NCBI GenBank assembly: GCA_025765595.1
Contig: JAIVFH010000020.1
Coordinates: forward strand, 310,001 to 374,000
Source: Obelidium mucronatum
Lineage: Eukaryota > Chytridiomycota > Chytridiomycetes > Chytridiales > Chytriomycetaceae
Direction of reading: 5' to 3'
Length of the DNA: 64,000 bases
This document shows positions 1 to 11,460 of this stretch, piece by piece. The notes beneath the pieces were generated by a model. That model saw only the letters and a list, made by a program, of their open reading frames with translations, searched no databases and was not told where the DNA came from. Numbering within the stretch: the first letter of the stretch is position 1; each line of letters opens with the position of its first letter. Both the position numbers and the translations under genes were made by a program.

Positions 1-260
1 AGCCATGCACGTGGAGATCAACGGAGTGGTGGCCAGAGACCATCGAAGCCGGGTTCCCGCTGGCATCCAACACAGCAGTCTTAACGTTGAGTCTGTTTGC
101 CGCCTCAACGAGCATTCTTCATACGGGAAAGGCGTTAGATTCAAGCGAACAATCCAAAGTGTTTTGCACCTTCCGAGTTGTCCGCCGCCGAGAATCCCAA
201 CTACCTTCGAATCCATCTTTCTTTTCTTTTTTTCTCTTTTAATTTATTTTTACATCGTTC

Positions 261-1303
261 TTATAAAGTCAGATATGCTTTCTGTAAATGTTGAACAAAT
301 ACATGTACGTCGGAATATCCTATCGTCTCTTCGACAGCCAATGACCCTTGGTCGTTTGGAGTATCTTCTTCCCCATCCACCACTTCTTCCACGAGTATTC
401 TTTTTGGAGGCATAAACTCTTTGAGTCCTTGCAATCCACCATCCACGAGCATTGTTGCAATCATGCCCTCTTTCCACTGAACCTGCAACGTAAAGTGGGG
501 TCAGCCAATCTTCAGGAGTCATTCACGCTCGTTTGATTTGGTACCTCTGGCCAGTCAGGAAGATATCTAGGATCTGCGACCACATTCCTCAATTCAAACA
601 ACTCAATATACATCTGATCCATGGTCCTCGACTTTGGATGACTGAAGCGCCTGTATTCTTCAAAGATGGAGGTAAAACTCCAATGTTGAATCTTTCGAAT
701 GCATCCCACCAGACATCCGGTACGGTGCTGTCATTCGCAACTTTTACTAACGAAGGATTTCTTGTTGCTGGGTACCGGTGCTTACCTTTCCCTTGTTGCA
801 ATGAATCAGCACTAATGAGTAAAATCATTACACAACCAGCTATTCAAGATCTTTAAAAGATATTCTCACAAGGATGGTTCCGCTTATCCAGAATAACAGC
901 CAGGGCGTCGTACATAACTTCATCGGGTATATCCATGAGATCCTTATTCCCTGCGACACCGAATCGAAACAGCCGTATTCCGTTCTCATCCAGAAACTTT
1001 TGGTTCTGGTCAGGGTAATCCTCTAGAATTAACGTCCTTGTGGGTCAAAGGCAACCGATTAGACACTCTTCATCACTATCAAAAGGCTACCCACAGAATC
1101 GACTTCAGCTTGAGTTTTTTCAGAAAAGAAAAGTTCTTCTTCTTGGGGAAAGCGGACCGATACACGCCTTTTACTACGAGACTGAAGTTTTCCATGGGGT
1201 TGATGATCTCCTCTTCATCCTGTCTCAACCAAAATCCGTTAGCAGGCGAATTGTTCGAGCATCTGACTTCGAGATAATAGCAACTGGCGGGAACACGCAC
1301 CAT
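261..1303 (-). CDS. Siw14/Oca-type atypical dual-specificity phosphatase (PFA-DSP family)
   Basis: Spliced gene, exons about 1303-1095, 1036-870, 811-786, 727-545 and 482-261, all introns GT-AG. Splicing restores the family signature HCNKGKHRTGC (CX5R): the Cys lies in the 26-nt third exon and the Arg in the fourth. Upstream is the conserved NFSLVVKGVYRSAFP block and downstream the WSFTSIFEEYRRF and LFELR blocks. The family includes fungal Siw14 and plant PFA-DSPs, cytosolic enzymes that cleave inositol pyrophosphates or phosphotyrosine. Here the catalytic Cys, Arg and adjacent residues are present, so activity is likely; which substrate is used is inference. The start used is the first in-frame ATG; a second ATG at 1195 lies just before the conserved core. 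The C-terminal tail of about 70 residues is acidic and not recognised. It is transcribed divergently from exportin-4. Confidence 0.88.
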
Positions 1304-1339
1304 GTTGATGCCAGATAGTACGTTTTTTTCTTTATTTTA
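1304..1339. promoter_or_regulatory. Very short divergent intergenic region, phosphatase and exportin-4
   Basis: Only 36 bp separate the putative start codons of two divergent genes, so both must share promoter sequence or have a promoter inside the other gene. The stretch contains a T/A-rich run (TTTTTTTCTTTATTTT). If the phosphatase starts at the alternative ATG (1195), the gap is about 144 bp. Confidence 0.35.
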
Positions 1340-4300
1340 ATGACAATAATGGAAAGGCAAACACAGCTAGAAGCCCAACAAGTGCTCGCTGCCTGTCTCG
1401 GTCTTGCGAATCCTTCGGTTTATTTCATTCAGTGTTCGGGGGTATTCGCTGTCTGACTCGGTGGAAACAGAACCAACTCGCGTACAAACAAGCCACAGCA
1501 ACTCTTGAAGCCTTGAAAGACTCTCCTAATGCCCTTCAGACCTGCTCATTTGTTCTCGGTACTTGCTTTTATCCCTGATTGAAAACAGCAGCTCTGATGT
1601 TTGACTGCCAATCACACAGACCACAGTTCCGACCCATCGGTCCAATTCCACATTGCGAACATTATCAAGGATATCGTGATTCGGCATTTTTCATCATTCA
1701 ATGTTTCCGATTTAGTTTCACTGCGTGGCTATTTGATGGATTATATGTTGAATCACTGCCGGAACCAAGCAGAGTAAGGACTCTTGCCTGATTCTTCTGC
1801 TAATAGGTTTATTAACCGTTGTGCTTGTCTTGTCTTTTCGGAATCGCGTGGCAACAGGTCAAACTTCGATATAAATAATGCTACCATTAAGAAACTTGCT
1901 CACACCATTGTTGTTTTGGTCAAACGCTGCTGGCTCGATGAATCTATTCAGGACGATCGGTCGCGCTATTTCATAAATCTGGAAGCATTGCGAAGGAGTG
2001 GAGATTTATTTCATGTGGGGAATATGCACATAATAATTCTGGCGTGCTCAAATTCTATTTTGCCATCACAGAAACATGTTGCGTTGAATGTTTTGGATCA
2101 AATGTTGGGTGAATTCTCCTCGGAAGCCAGTGCATTTGGACTGCCGTGGGACTTCCATAGCTCATGTCGACGTACCTTTGAGGTCTTGACATCTCTCTTT
2201 TTAAACCTCTCTTTTTCGACCTCTTGTGCGCACCTGACTCGCTTTTCTCTAACTATCAGGAAACCGAACTTCCGCGACTATTCCATATGGTTATGGAAGC
2301 ATTGCACGAATACGTGACTTTGCCGACGTTATTGAATCAGAAAGGAGAGTTGACCTGTGCAAGAAGATGTGTTGCGATTGCGGTTAAAATCCTTAAGTGG
2401 GAGTTTGTTTCAAGTTAAGTATTTCGTGATACACAGAAAAGAGAATACTTACTTCCTTTTTTTTGTCCTGTTCAGTTGGTAATGTGATGGCAGGCTCGTT
2501 CGAAGCACTCGACAACCTGGACAACCTCGAAGGTTCGGGTAGATTCCCTGCCTCCTGGACCGCAGCTTTGATTCGCCCGGAAATCGTTGAAACTGTTTTC
2601 AAAATCCATCAGTTGTTATTACCCCATGATATTAGTGGAAATACCGCCAAACTCATTTCACACTTGGCTGCTGTGAACGGCCCCGTGTTCCCTGACTCAG
2701 TGACTCAAGTTGGGTTTGTTAAGTACTTTTTAGAACTGTTGGAAGGACTTATTACGGGGTAAGGAAGTGGTTGGGGTTTTTTGACTATTTACTTGTTAAA
2801 CTTTGACAAACAGCTTTCGTAATGCAACAACTCCAGCTCAAACAAATCTCATGAATGATCCATCTGGAGACGAATTGATTGCATTGTCAGATATAATTAA
2901 ACGCTTGTTGTCGACACATCCTGTGAATTCAATGCGACAAATTCCACAGTTTTTTAATTTCATGAGTACCGTAGTGCACTATACGCTCTTTTCTATTGAT
3001 TGCATGAAGCTGGCAGTTTCTGTCCTGAGTGATGGAGAGGATTGTGCAGGAATGGTTGCGACTGACGTGATGCTTGAGATGTGGGCGTCTTTTGGTAAGA
3101 TATTGCGATTTGATTTTAACTCGCTCACCATTTTCATAAATTTAGTGGATCAATCGAATACGATTATGCAGATGGCTAGTCCAGAAGATACCTTTGCGAA
3201 CACATTGGCCGGATTCTTGCGATCTCTTGCGTTGCCTATTTTCACATCACACTTGGAAATGCGGCTTGCACTTGCAACGAAGCAGGTTGTGGATGATGCG
3301 TTAGAAGAAGAGGATGTGATGGGTTTGGATGATGATGTTGCATACGCGGATCAATTGGATCATTTGACAGTAATTGCGCGATGGGATATTGTCGGATGTT
3401 GTGGGCTTTTAAAAAGTTTGCTGGAGGGAGAAGTTGGGAAAGTAGACGCATTGTTTACGAGAGGCGAGGGGGCAGGGAGTGGTATTGAAGCAGGTATTTC
3501 ATGTTTCTTAGAAGTGACTATCGTTCTGACTGCTGACGGACATCTCCACAAAACAGAAAAGACAAGAAATGTGCTGCTCGAGAAAGTTCATTGGTTAATT
3601 TTGATATGCGAGCATCTGCTGGCCGATGCTGGGGAAGGTGAAGTTCCCATGGTGCCTGACGCCTTGATGACTGCTTCGGTCGGTATCATATCTTCTCCAC
3701 TTGTTCATTTTCGCTAATCGATTTTGCAGAGCGGTGCCACCTCGTCTGGTACAGATGTTGTTGTTTCAGTCTCTAACCTGATTTTTCAGGTTTTGAGTAT
3801 TTTTTCCAACATTCAACCTGGATCTCCTGCGGTAGTGCTCTTTCTTTCAGTTTCATTATTGAATTTCTCAAGTCAAATGCATAGGTCGAGTTTTGCAGTC
3901 CATTGATCATTCAAACGTTGTTTGACTTTTTACATCGATGGTCAAAGTCCTACTTGTTCATCAATCCGTCTGATTATGGGTCTATAAGGTATTTGCGTTC
4001 GGTTATTCTGATATCGACACTGACCATAGTGGTCAGCAACTGGATAGCACAAGCCTATTCAGCGAATGGGGGTGGCCCACAACTTTTTGAGTTCATGATT
4101 ATCTCAGCTCAGCAGAACTTCACTCTTTGGAAGAGCGAAGAATCGGTTCTCAACTCTATTATCCAATTATTACAGAGTTTTGCTATTCGAGGTGCATTGC
4201 GAGATCGAATGATTCAATCTGGTGAGTTTTCTCAGGCCTGTCCACTATTGGATTCTCATACTTTATCCTCAGTCAAATTCCAAGAGTTGATTCAATGCTT

Positions 4301-5872
4301 TGTGGCGAATATCAAGGATATGCCAACCTCGACCCATAGTCCAATGATTAGAGTACTAGCGACTATATCCACTCAAGGATCGAATCCAGAGTTGGAAGCT
4401 GGATATTTCTATGAATTAACTGGAATGCTGGATTCAAGATTGTTGACTCTTGTACAGCGTCCTGACTTTGCGAGGGTGTTCCAAAAAGAGCAAATCAAGA
4501 CTGAAGTCGTCAATACGCTCGAGGTTTTTTCAATTATTTCTTTGAATTTATCTATTTACAATCGTTAAATTTTGTCAAGATGTATGAAGGGCTTTGTTTA
4601 GCTGCAGATTACAATACTGCCTCGACAATTTTCACGTGCGTTGTGGCATATCTTGCAACGTTCAAGGAACTTTTCAAAGTGTATAGGAAGGTTTCTGAAG
4701 TTAATTTGTATGTCTTGCGTGTTTTTGGGGAAATGGCAAAGATGCTGGTAAGTGCTGGCTGATGTGTTGCAGGAGCCTCTTTTAAATCGTTTGCCCTTTA
4801 GAGCTTGCACGACGCGCCGTTGGAAGAGCGGCAGATGTTTTATAGCTCTTACACGGAAGTATTGAAGATTTACTCAAACAGTAACATTGGTATGCTTAGT
4901 CTTAAACATTCTACGTTTCTAACTGCTTGAAGGCGTCAAATCGAATTCGTCGTATGATGAGGACGATCGATTTAATGATCTTACGACTGTTTTGGAGACT
5001 CTGTCCAACTTGATTTTATTCGAAAGCAAAGGTTTCCGCTTATCTTGGTTTTTTTGAAAACCAATAATATTCTAATACCCTTTTTCTTCTTCTTCAGACG
5101 AGGATCGATATGATGTAGTGTTTTATGGAGTCAATATGGTATTACCCCTGATCACAGCGGAAATGCTCAAGGTTTGTGCGTTTGTTGTATCTTTAGTGGT
5201 GATCAAACTCCCTATTTAATTTTGCAGTACCCTACCTTGTCCCAAAAATCTCTGGAGCTTGTAGGAAATGTTGTTCGGCATTTCCCATCCAAGCTTCTCG
5301 CTTTAGACACAGAAGTCTTGGAGAACATTTTGAGCGTACTGCGTTTTGGAACTACGGAATCTGCCATTGTGGAAGTGCAAAAACTTTCTTTTGAAGCCAT
5401 TACGGGAGTTGTTCGATTTTGTGTTACTGAGATGCGAAACGGCGATAGTGAAACTATCGACTTATACCCAAGTGTGGATGCGACGCTCCAGCATATATTG
5501 GACTATATGCTCTTTAAAGAGTTCGACCCAGATTTGATTGAGTCTGTTGGAGAGGCTTTGTATATGTTGGTGATTCTGAGACACGTAAGAGCTTTTGTCA
5601 TTTTTGTCGTGTGCTTGTTTGACCATAATTCATTTTAGGATGTGTATGTTACGTTAGCCAAACAATTGCTGGACTCTCAACCAACTCCCGAGCGAAGAGC
5701 TCGCTTAGAAGCAGCTTTTGGAGGCTTGACAAATAGTATTGAACGAGCAGCAGTTGCTGCTGGTCAAAACCGGGGAGATGCGAGCGTTTTGAATTTTTCA
5801 GAGTATAAACTCTATTCCGAAGGATTGGTCAAGTTTTTGATGAATGTTAGAGGCTTTTTGAGGGTCCGATAA
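1340..5872 (+). CDS. XPO4: Exportin-4 (importin-beta family nuclear export receptor)
   Basis: Many-exon gene. Exons I could trace at the 5' end are about 1340-1417, 1471-1558, 1620-1773, 1858-2182, 2260-2413, 2476-2758 and 2814 onward; the last exon ends at 5872. Co-linear similarity to animal exportin-4 is recognisable: a FSSEASAFGLPWDFH block, the CRRTFEE-ELPRLF junction, ILKWEF, and NGPVFPDSVTQVGF, followed by continuous helical-repeat sequence to the C terminus. Exportin-4 is a RanGTP-dependent karyopherin that exports cargo such as eIF5A and Smad3 and imports some SOX factors in animals; cargo here is unknown. ATG 1340 and 1349 are in the same frame. The exon at 1858 could instead start at 1807, since the sequence between is open. 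The 3' end converges on COMT with a 32-bp gap. No disruption was seen, so the gene looks functional. Confidence 0.88.
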
Positions 5873-5904
5873 TAAAACTGTCATTTTGAAGTACGCTTTG
5901 TACT

Positions 5905-6812
5905 TTATTTAGTCTGATGGTAGCAATAAGATTGGGATATCATGCCATCACAGAGACACTGAGGGCGTCTCGTTGGGGTAGTGCTTTCATTCAACTCTGT
6001 GGATTTGACACACGGAGCCGTTTCAATATAGGCCAGATAATCAGAACAGCCAGGGTACATGCAGTTGTCTGCAATAACGATAGACCCCTGGTTTGGTTGC
6101 ATGCGTTGAGTCACGGTAATATACTCGACTGTTTTAACACACCGAACGGCAGAAACCTTTCTCTTCAATAAACCTAAAGTCGCTCAAGTACATTTCCTTC
6201 CAGTGATCGATAAAGAAAATGTCCACACACCCCGCACCATAGGAGTCAAGCAGCGTTGCCGGCGCTGTTTGGTTGAAAGCCCCTTGAACAACTGAACTGA
6301 ACAGCGGTCCGAGAGGCCGGCATACGCAATCAGCCTCGTGGCTGTGGCAACATACACTATACACTGGATCAATCTCGAACGAGTAGTAGTGTGATGTCAG
6401 TGATGATGGGGGCAGCAAGCGGGCAAAGCGGATCGCTAAGTAGCCCAGGAATCCTCCAATCTGGTGAGGAGAAAGAGTTCAAAGCTGCTCTGTACGGCGC
6501 TTCCCTTACTTCCACAAACACTTTCGGCATGTTGGTCACAATGATATCGTCTATTATCTTTCCCTTCAAGTCTCCAACTGACATGTGTTGCTTCTTTGTA
6601 TATCCATAGACATCCAGTGCTGCCAACGCCGATTCGGGATTGCCTCGGATTGCCGTTGCTTCCACGTGTGCAATTACATCCGCGATGTCATTGTGGCCAA
6701 CGTCAAGGTCTTCGTCAATGTAAATGGGGTTCATCTGCGAGTTTTGGTGGCGATTACTCAGATGATATTTATTTCGATCGCGAACAACGATCATTTCATA
6801 TTTATGATTCAT
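5905..6812 (-). CDS. Catechol O-methyltransferase-like enzyme, with two compensating micro-duplications
   Basis: Exons about 6812-6510, 6460-6143 and 6087-5905; introns 49 and 55 nt. The family order is clear: ALAALDVYGY, MSVGDLKGKIIDDII, the SAM-binding start KVFVE-IGGFLGYLAIRFARLL (split by intron 1), SFEIDP, FFIDHWKE (metal-binding Asp and catalytic Lys) and, after intron 2, SIVIADN (Asp-Asn metal ligands). COMT transfers methyl from SAM to catechols, Mg2+-dependent. Oddity: between 6291 and 6365 the reading frame expected from the family is lost and regained. A 7-nt tandem duplication (6352-6365) and a 5-nt one (6291-6300) sum to 12 nt, so the ORF stays open but about 20 residues of the SAM-pocket region are read in the wrong frame. 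The C-terminal 30 residues match the family poorly. It may therefore be an inactive or neofunctionalised protein, or carry assembly errors. Confidence 0.75.
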
Positions 6813-7124
6813 TGCCGGGCATCACAGTTGAAGTTGTTCATGAATACAAAAAACAGCAAACATAATACGGAATTATTCTGCTTTTTGCTTGAAATCGAAA
6901 AAAAGGGGGGTATCACTCATGTTTCGAGTCGTGAGTCTCTACAATCTTAATACTATGCGTTTTGTGATAAAATGAATCCCTGTGTTGTGCTCATACAATT
7001 GTTGTATTACCAATTCTATTCAATATCCTTTTGTTTTGTATATCCAGCAGATGATGAAGTTACAAAACATATTTTAGTAAGTAGCTTGAACCAAACCCTC
7101 ATTTTCTTCAAGAAAAAAGAAAAA
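6813..7124. other. Intergenic gap with a small inverted-end repeat (6911-6969)
   Basis: No gene seen. A 59-bp stretch begins TATCAC and ends GTGATA. Its first 33 nt after the TAT (CACTCATGTTTCGAGTCGTG and on) recur with few changes at 13327-13359, so this is a dispersed repeat. Homology to the second lectin locus begins at about 6994 and continues into the lectin gene. Confidence 0.5.
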
Positions 7125-8205
7125 ATGCTCATTCTCTTGATCCTACTGATCGCCTCGTGTGGTTGGGCACAAAACACAGAGCCCTGTACAGGGTATGGTT
7201 TACCTAAGGCATCGGTACATAATACAGCAAAAGATGCTTGTATTAGTCGAGGTGATACTGTTTCTGCCTGCACTGCAATGAAAATCGATACTGGATATTA
7301 CGAGCTCGCTATTCAGGTATTCCTCCATTTCCCTTACTCTCTTTGCTATCCTTTCTTTCTTCTGAATGGTCTATCGACTCTGTTTGGATGTAGAATGATG
7401 GAAACCTTGTTGTGTATGATTCAAGATCGATAATCAACTGGAGTTCCCACAGTAACGGTCGTATATCTTCCGATACAAGCCTGCAATACAGCACAGATGG
7501 ATTAATTCAAATGCGCTCTGGGGGCCAAGTAGTTTGGTCGTTGGAAACTGCCGGTTCCGCTGGCCTTTTTTGTTTCGACACTACAAATGGCCTAATAACA
7601 ATGTACGACTACAACAGTGATAGCAATGAGTGGAGTATCATTTGGGACTCGAACTCAAACGCATATGGCGCTGGCTTTCCCAAATCTGTGGGGCAAACGA
7701 CAGCTGTCAAGATCTCTCCTTTGCCGTCTCCTTCTCCTTCTCCTTCTCCTTCGCCGTCTCATTCTCCGCCTACTATCCGAGACTTAAATACTCGAGCTCT
7801 ACCAGAGTCGAGCCGGTCGAGTGTTGGCACAATCTTGGGGGGGGGGTTATTGCTATCGCTCTTTATATCGTTCTTCGAATCTTAATGAACTGTTGCAAGG
7901 AGCAAAAACCAGAACAGCCCGTTGAACAACTCCAGCCTGCGACCGACTTCGTCCAGGCTGAACAACCAACAGTCATCGGAAAGCCCCCTTCATTACGCGA
8001 GAGGGTAGTGTACCCCGCTTCTGCTACAAGGGAAATTTTCAAGGCAAGCGTCAGTTATCACGCCCAATACGATCAAGAGCTCTCAATACATGTAGGAGAT
8101 CGTGTTGAGGTTATTGAAAAGAGGGGCGACGGGTGGTGTTGTGGACGGGTTGGAAGTGGAGAGTTTAGATGGATCCATATTTCGAAATTGGAGTTGGTGG
8201 GATAG
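7125..8205 (+). pseudogene. Lectin-TM-SH3 membrane protein, copy 1, frameshifted
   Basis: Near-identical to the intact copy at 41039-42117. Exon 1 is 7125-7316 (signal peptide LLILLIASCGWAQ, Cys-containing N-terminus); exon 2 is 7394-8205 after a 77-nt intron. A bulb-type-lectin-like region (NDGNLVVYD repeat) is followed by a Pro-Ser linker that is longer here than in copy 2. At 7837-7846 a run of ten G shifts the frame just as the transmembrane helix begins; one more G (or two fewer) would rejoin the helix (VIAIALYIVLRIL) and cytoplasmic SH3 domain. As written the product stops at 7885, giving an ectodomain with a hydrophobic tail but no SH3. Either a recent slippage pseudogene or a homopolymer sequencing error. 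Confidence 0.8.
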
Positions 8206-8569
8206 GCAACCAAAGAAGAAAGTAAATAATGTTAATTTTTTGCTCATTTATAAGAAGATAGCTTAGGAGATTGGACAAATATTGTGATTGCAGCAAGGTT
8301 GTTTCGATTGCACTTTTTAGGGTTCTATTCATAGACTTCTGCACAATGTAATTCTGACAATCTTAATCATCATTTTTCGCACGCTTTTTCCCAATATCAT
8401 CTTGCCTAGTAAAACTCATCGTCTTCAGGAGATAATGGTAAGATGCAGGGTAAGATTTCGGAATAATCAGGAGCAAATGATGTTGCTCCAAAACTGCGGC
8501 CCCTTGAACCAAGCTGCATAAAAAGATGGTAGGTTTACTTTGATTCATGTGATTCAGTATTTTTTTTTT
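8206..8569. other. Spacer between lectin copy 1 and metaxin fragment
   Basis: No coding signal. It aligns with 42118-42625 of the right unit, which carries an additional stretch of roughly 120 bp near 42390-42510 that is absent here. Confidence 0.5.
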
Positions 8570-8719
8570 TAATCGTCGTCATCGGAATAGACGTTTCCAT
8601 CTTCATCCACGTAAACAGCCGCACTTCCATCATATTCATTCTCCCACCCATCCCCACCAGGCTCGTTGTGGTTACCACCACCACCCCCACCAAACCCATC
8701 GTCATCATCGCCTTCATCA
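8570..8719 (-). pseudogene. Metaxin pseudogene, C-terminal tail fragment
   Basis: Encodes the acidic glycine-rich tail (ends VYVDEDGNVYSDDDD) nearly identical to the end of the intact metaxin at 42626-44371. It is separated from the preceding transmembrane segment (12703-12800) by a 3983-bp insertion; TTCATCA occurs at both edges. Confidence 0.85.
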
Positions 8720-9088
8720 GGAAAACTGTGGAATGCGATTTGTTGCAACAAAATTAATCGAAATGCATCAAAATCTTTCAAATGACTCAAATCATTCGGC
8801 CGGAATTTCACAATGCATTTCAAATATGCAAAATTTCTCAAATGATTTCAAATATAGGGAAATGATTTCGCACAATCTGAATCCATTTGCTGGATTTGGC
8901 GAATATCTGAGATATCACATTGAAATTCCAAATAGAAAGAAATCATCATAAAACGATTTTGGACATTTCGTAATTGTTTTAAAATAGACCAAATCATTTC
9001 CTGCATTTTGCAATATTGCACGTAAATCTGACATAATTGAGAATGCATTTGAAACAATGATTTATTTTAAAACTAATACCCATGACAC

Positions 9089-9774
9089 TCAATTGGCTGC
9101 CACGGCCAACATCTGCAGCTTTCTTGATTTTTCGCCAATTCCCTGAGTCGCTTTCTGTTCCATCTGTGACAATGTCAAAGAATCAGGCGGAAGCTCCAAT
9201 GCATACTGAGTACACTGGAGCTGAGGAGCATGATTCGTTGATTTGATCCAGGAGGTGTTAAGCATGAAAGCGTATGTTAGTCTGCGATCAATTCAAGTCA
9301 AGAATCAACACTCACAGCTGCGGCAACAAAGAACCAGGGGCTGATATGTTCGAAACAAAAGGATACCTATAGAATAAGCAAACGATTTTAGATGAATTTT
9401 GGGTTAGTAGTTGTACTTACATGGAGTCGGATGTCATCAGACCATCGGCAGCGGCAACTCTTCTGGAAGACTGCATGGAAGTCGAGGAAGTTGGCAGCAT
9501 TGTGCAGCACGTTGCTGCGATTTCTGTGTTTTTTTCATGTGCGTGGTGAGCAAAGACCCAAATAAATAATGCAACTCACAAAGTCAAATAGCCCGAATTT
9601 TCGCGATGAATACAGGTCGAAGATCGCTGATTTGTGTCTGTTGATTGGTAGGATTAGGGTCAGGTGGCAGGTGTTAGTCTAATGGAAGGTTTAAGGTAGG
9701 GTACTCACTCAGACCATCAAACAAAGCGTACCATCAAACAAAGGGCCCGAAAGCGCTGGTGCCATGGATCTCAT
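9089..9774 (-). CDS. Hypothetical spliced ORF inside the 4-kb element
   Basis: Four short exons joined at good GT-AG sites give one continuous frame from an ATG at 9774: MRSMAPALSGPLFDD, then HRENSGYLTLNRSNVLHNA, FLDFHAVFQKSC, FEHISPWFFVAAALTYAF and a Gln/Leu-rich end (LQMLAVAAN, stop at 9089). Introns carry GTACGC, GTGAGT, GTAAGT and GTGAGT donors. I do not recognise the family. The reading frame is also open upstream of 9774, so the start may be further up or lost. Coding status rests only on the consistent splice sites; it may be a captured host-gene fragment. Confidence 0.35.
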
Positions 9775-9999
9775 ATTTTCGGTCAGAGTCTGGGAGGTGG
9801 TGGCGGCATTGTCGGCCTGGTTGCATGTTGAGATTGCGTGGCTCTTCGGAACAAATTAACAATGAAAAAAACATCTCATTTTTATAAACACGTGCAAAAA
9901 TGGACACGTGATCTTTGTGTCTAAACGTTTTGTACCAATAAAATCACTATGGTCAGTAATGTGAGAACTGACACTCCCGGGACGGGAGGAGTCCCCGCG

Positions 10000-10185
10000 G
10001 GAGCGTCGGTGGCCTGCACTGAACAGCAGTCCAAACTTTATTTCTCTTTGGGTTTTTTTTTTTTTTTTTTTTATTTTTTTTTTTTTTTTTTGGAATGTTG
10101 TTGGTTTGCGGGAACATATGGGTTGCCGCGACGGATAAAGTTTGGGTTGCCGTTGAGTGCAGGACGGCGGAATAGGGTGGATGAG
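10000..10185. repeat. Imperfect inverted repeat centred on long poly-T
   Basis: CCTGCACTGAACAGCAGTCC and CAAACTTTAT on the left match the reverse complement of the right side (CCTGCACTCAACGGCAACCC, CAAACTTTAT), with two nearly pure T runs (about 10057-10091) between. It could fold as a hairpin; probably a small transposon remnant. Confidence 0.55.
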
Positions 10186-10658
10186 GGTGGGTCGCTCGAA
10201 CAAGCTCCGTGGTTTGGAAAAGGGAAAAGTGTCCAATTTAGGACACCATCCGGCTTGACAAGGCTTGCCTGGTGGGATCTCTCAATATATCGATCCCACA
10301 CAGCTAACCCTTGAACGCGTATTATACACTTATTGAAGAAGATATATTTATTCCAATTGATGAGCAATCCCAAAAGACACACGAACCCTGACCGTCCACC
10401 CCTACACAAGTAAAAATTCCCAAGGCACAATTCAAAACCTGGGTATATCCTGGTAGTCCAGTTATTCTTCTTATTTACTTTATTTAAAAGTTATTTTATC
10501 TTTACTTCATTTTGAGTTGAGAACCCAGGTTGCAGTCAACCTGATAACACCTACGGTCACTTCAGGTTTGACTCCTGTTTCAGTATTGGGAATTCCAGGA
10601 GCTCCTCTTGGAGAAGAAGGGATTCTTTCCCAGTGTACAGTTGTTAGTATGCTCTTTT

Positions 10659-11011
10659 TAAGGTGAGAACGGCGTTTCCCTACATCTTTGGGGGTCGGGG
10701 CCAGGATTTCCCCGCACCGCAACCCCCGGAGCAACCCCCGGGGCTGTGGCTTACCTCTGGAGTTGTGCGGGTTTTGGCCAAACTCAGCCAAACTGCTGTC
10801 CGAAACCATGTAAGCGGCGAAAATTCCACTAAATTGCCAGCTAAATTGGCTTTTAATAGATGTTTTCTCTTCCCTTGGGGGTGTGCTGGGGTTTGGGGCA
10901 GGGTTTGGGGGTGTGCAGGGTTTTCGGGGCAGGGTTTGAGCTGACCCTGCCCCGAACCCCAGCACATCGGGGCAGGGGTGGCCGGTGACCCCCCGCCCCG
11001 TTCTCACCTTA
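10659..11011. mobile_element. 353-bp TIR element (MITE-like) with 8-bp TSD
   Basis: Terminal inverted repeat TAAGGTGAGAACGG at 10659 and its complement ending at 11011. The flanking octamer GCTCTTTT occurs at 10651-10658 and 11012-11019 exactly. The 8-bp duplication suggests a hAT-family origin. The interior is GC-rich (GGGGTTTGGGGCAGG-type runs) and non-coding. Confidence 0.85.
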
Positions 11012-11460
11012 GCTCTTTTCGATTTCCAGCTTAAAGCACCCCTGCGTAGTGTAATGACAAAAGCACCCCAATGCAACTACAAAAGCATCCCCAACAGGTC
11101 ACGCAACAAGAGCAAACCAACAAGTAGATCGAAAAGAGAGTGCTGGGAATCAAAGTTCGTAACCTCGAATCGACGTTTTCAAGTCTCTTTTGGGTGTAAA
11201 ATGGGGAGTGGGAGAGCCAATGGTGACACTGCAAGCCCAAGAACCACCTCCAAATGTTTATTGAGTGAGGAGACAGGATGTACAACTCAAAATTTTAAAG
11301 AAAATAATTATGCACGCAAGGCAATCCAGTGCGGGAGAGGGGTGGGTGTTGATTTAGCAAAAACAGCGTTGGTGTGTGCAGCAGGCTATCAACCACCAAC
11401 CTTACCTGAAACCAACAGTGAGTTAATGATGGGTTGGTGATGGTAAGGGACCAACAAAGC

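Noticed and set aside
1340..5872. Exportin-7/RanBP17 instead of exportin-4
   Set aside because: Specific blocks (FGLPWDFHSSCRRTFEE, NGPVFPDSVTQV) match exportin-4 in order and spacing.
6287..6372. Intron explaining the COMT frame change
   Set aside because: No GT-AG pair in the interval gives the family frame; the only candidates are 14-23 nt and keep the wrong frame or create a stop, whereas the tandem duplications explain it exactly.
10507..11076. Long minus-strand ORF around the 353-bp TIR element
   Set aside because: It runs through a GC-rich transposon and its TSDs; composition reflects G/C runs.
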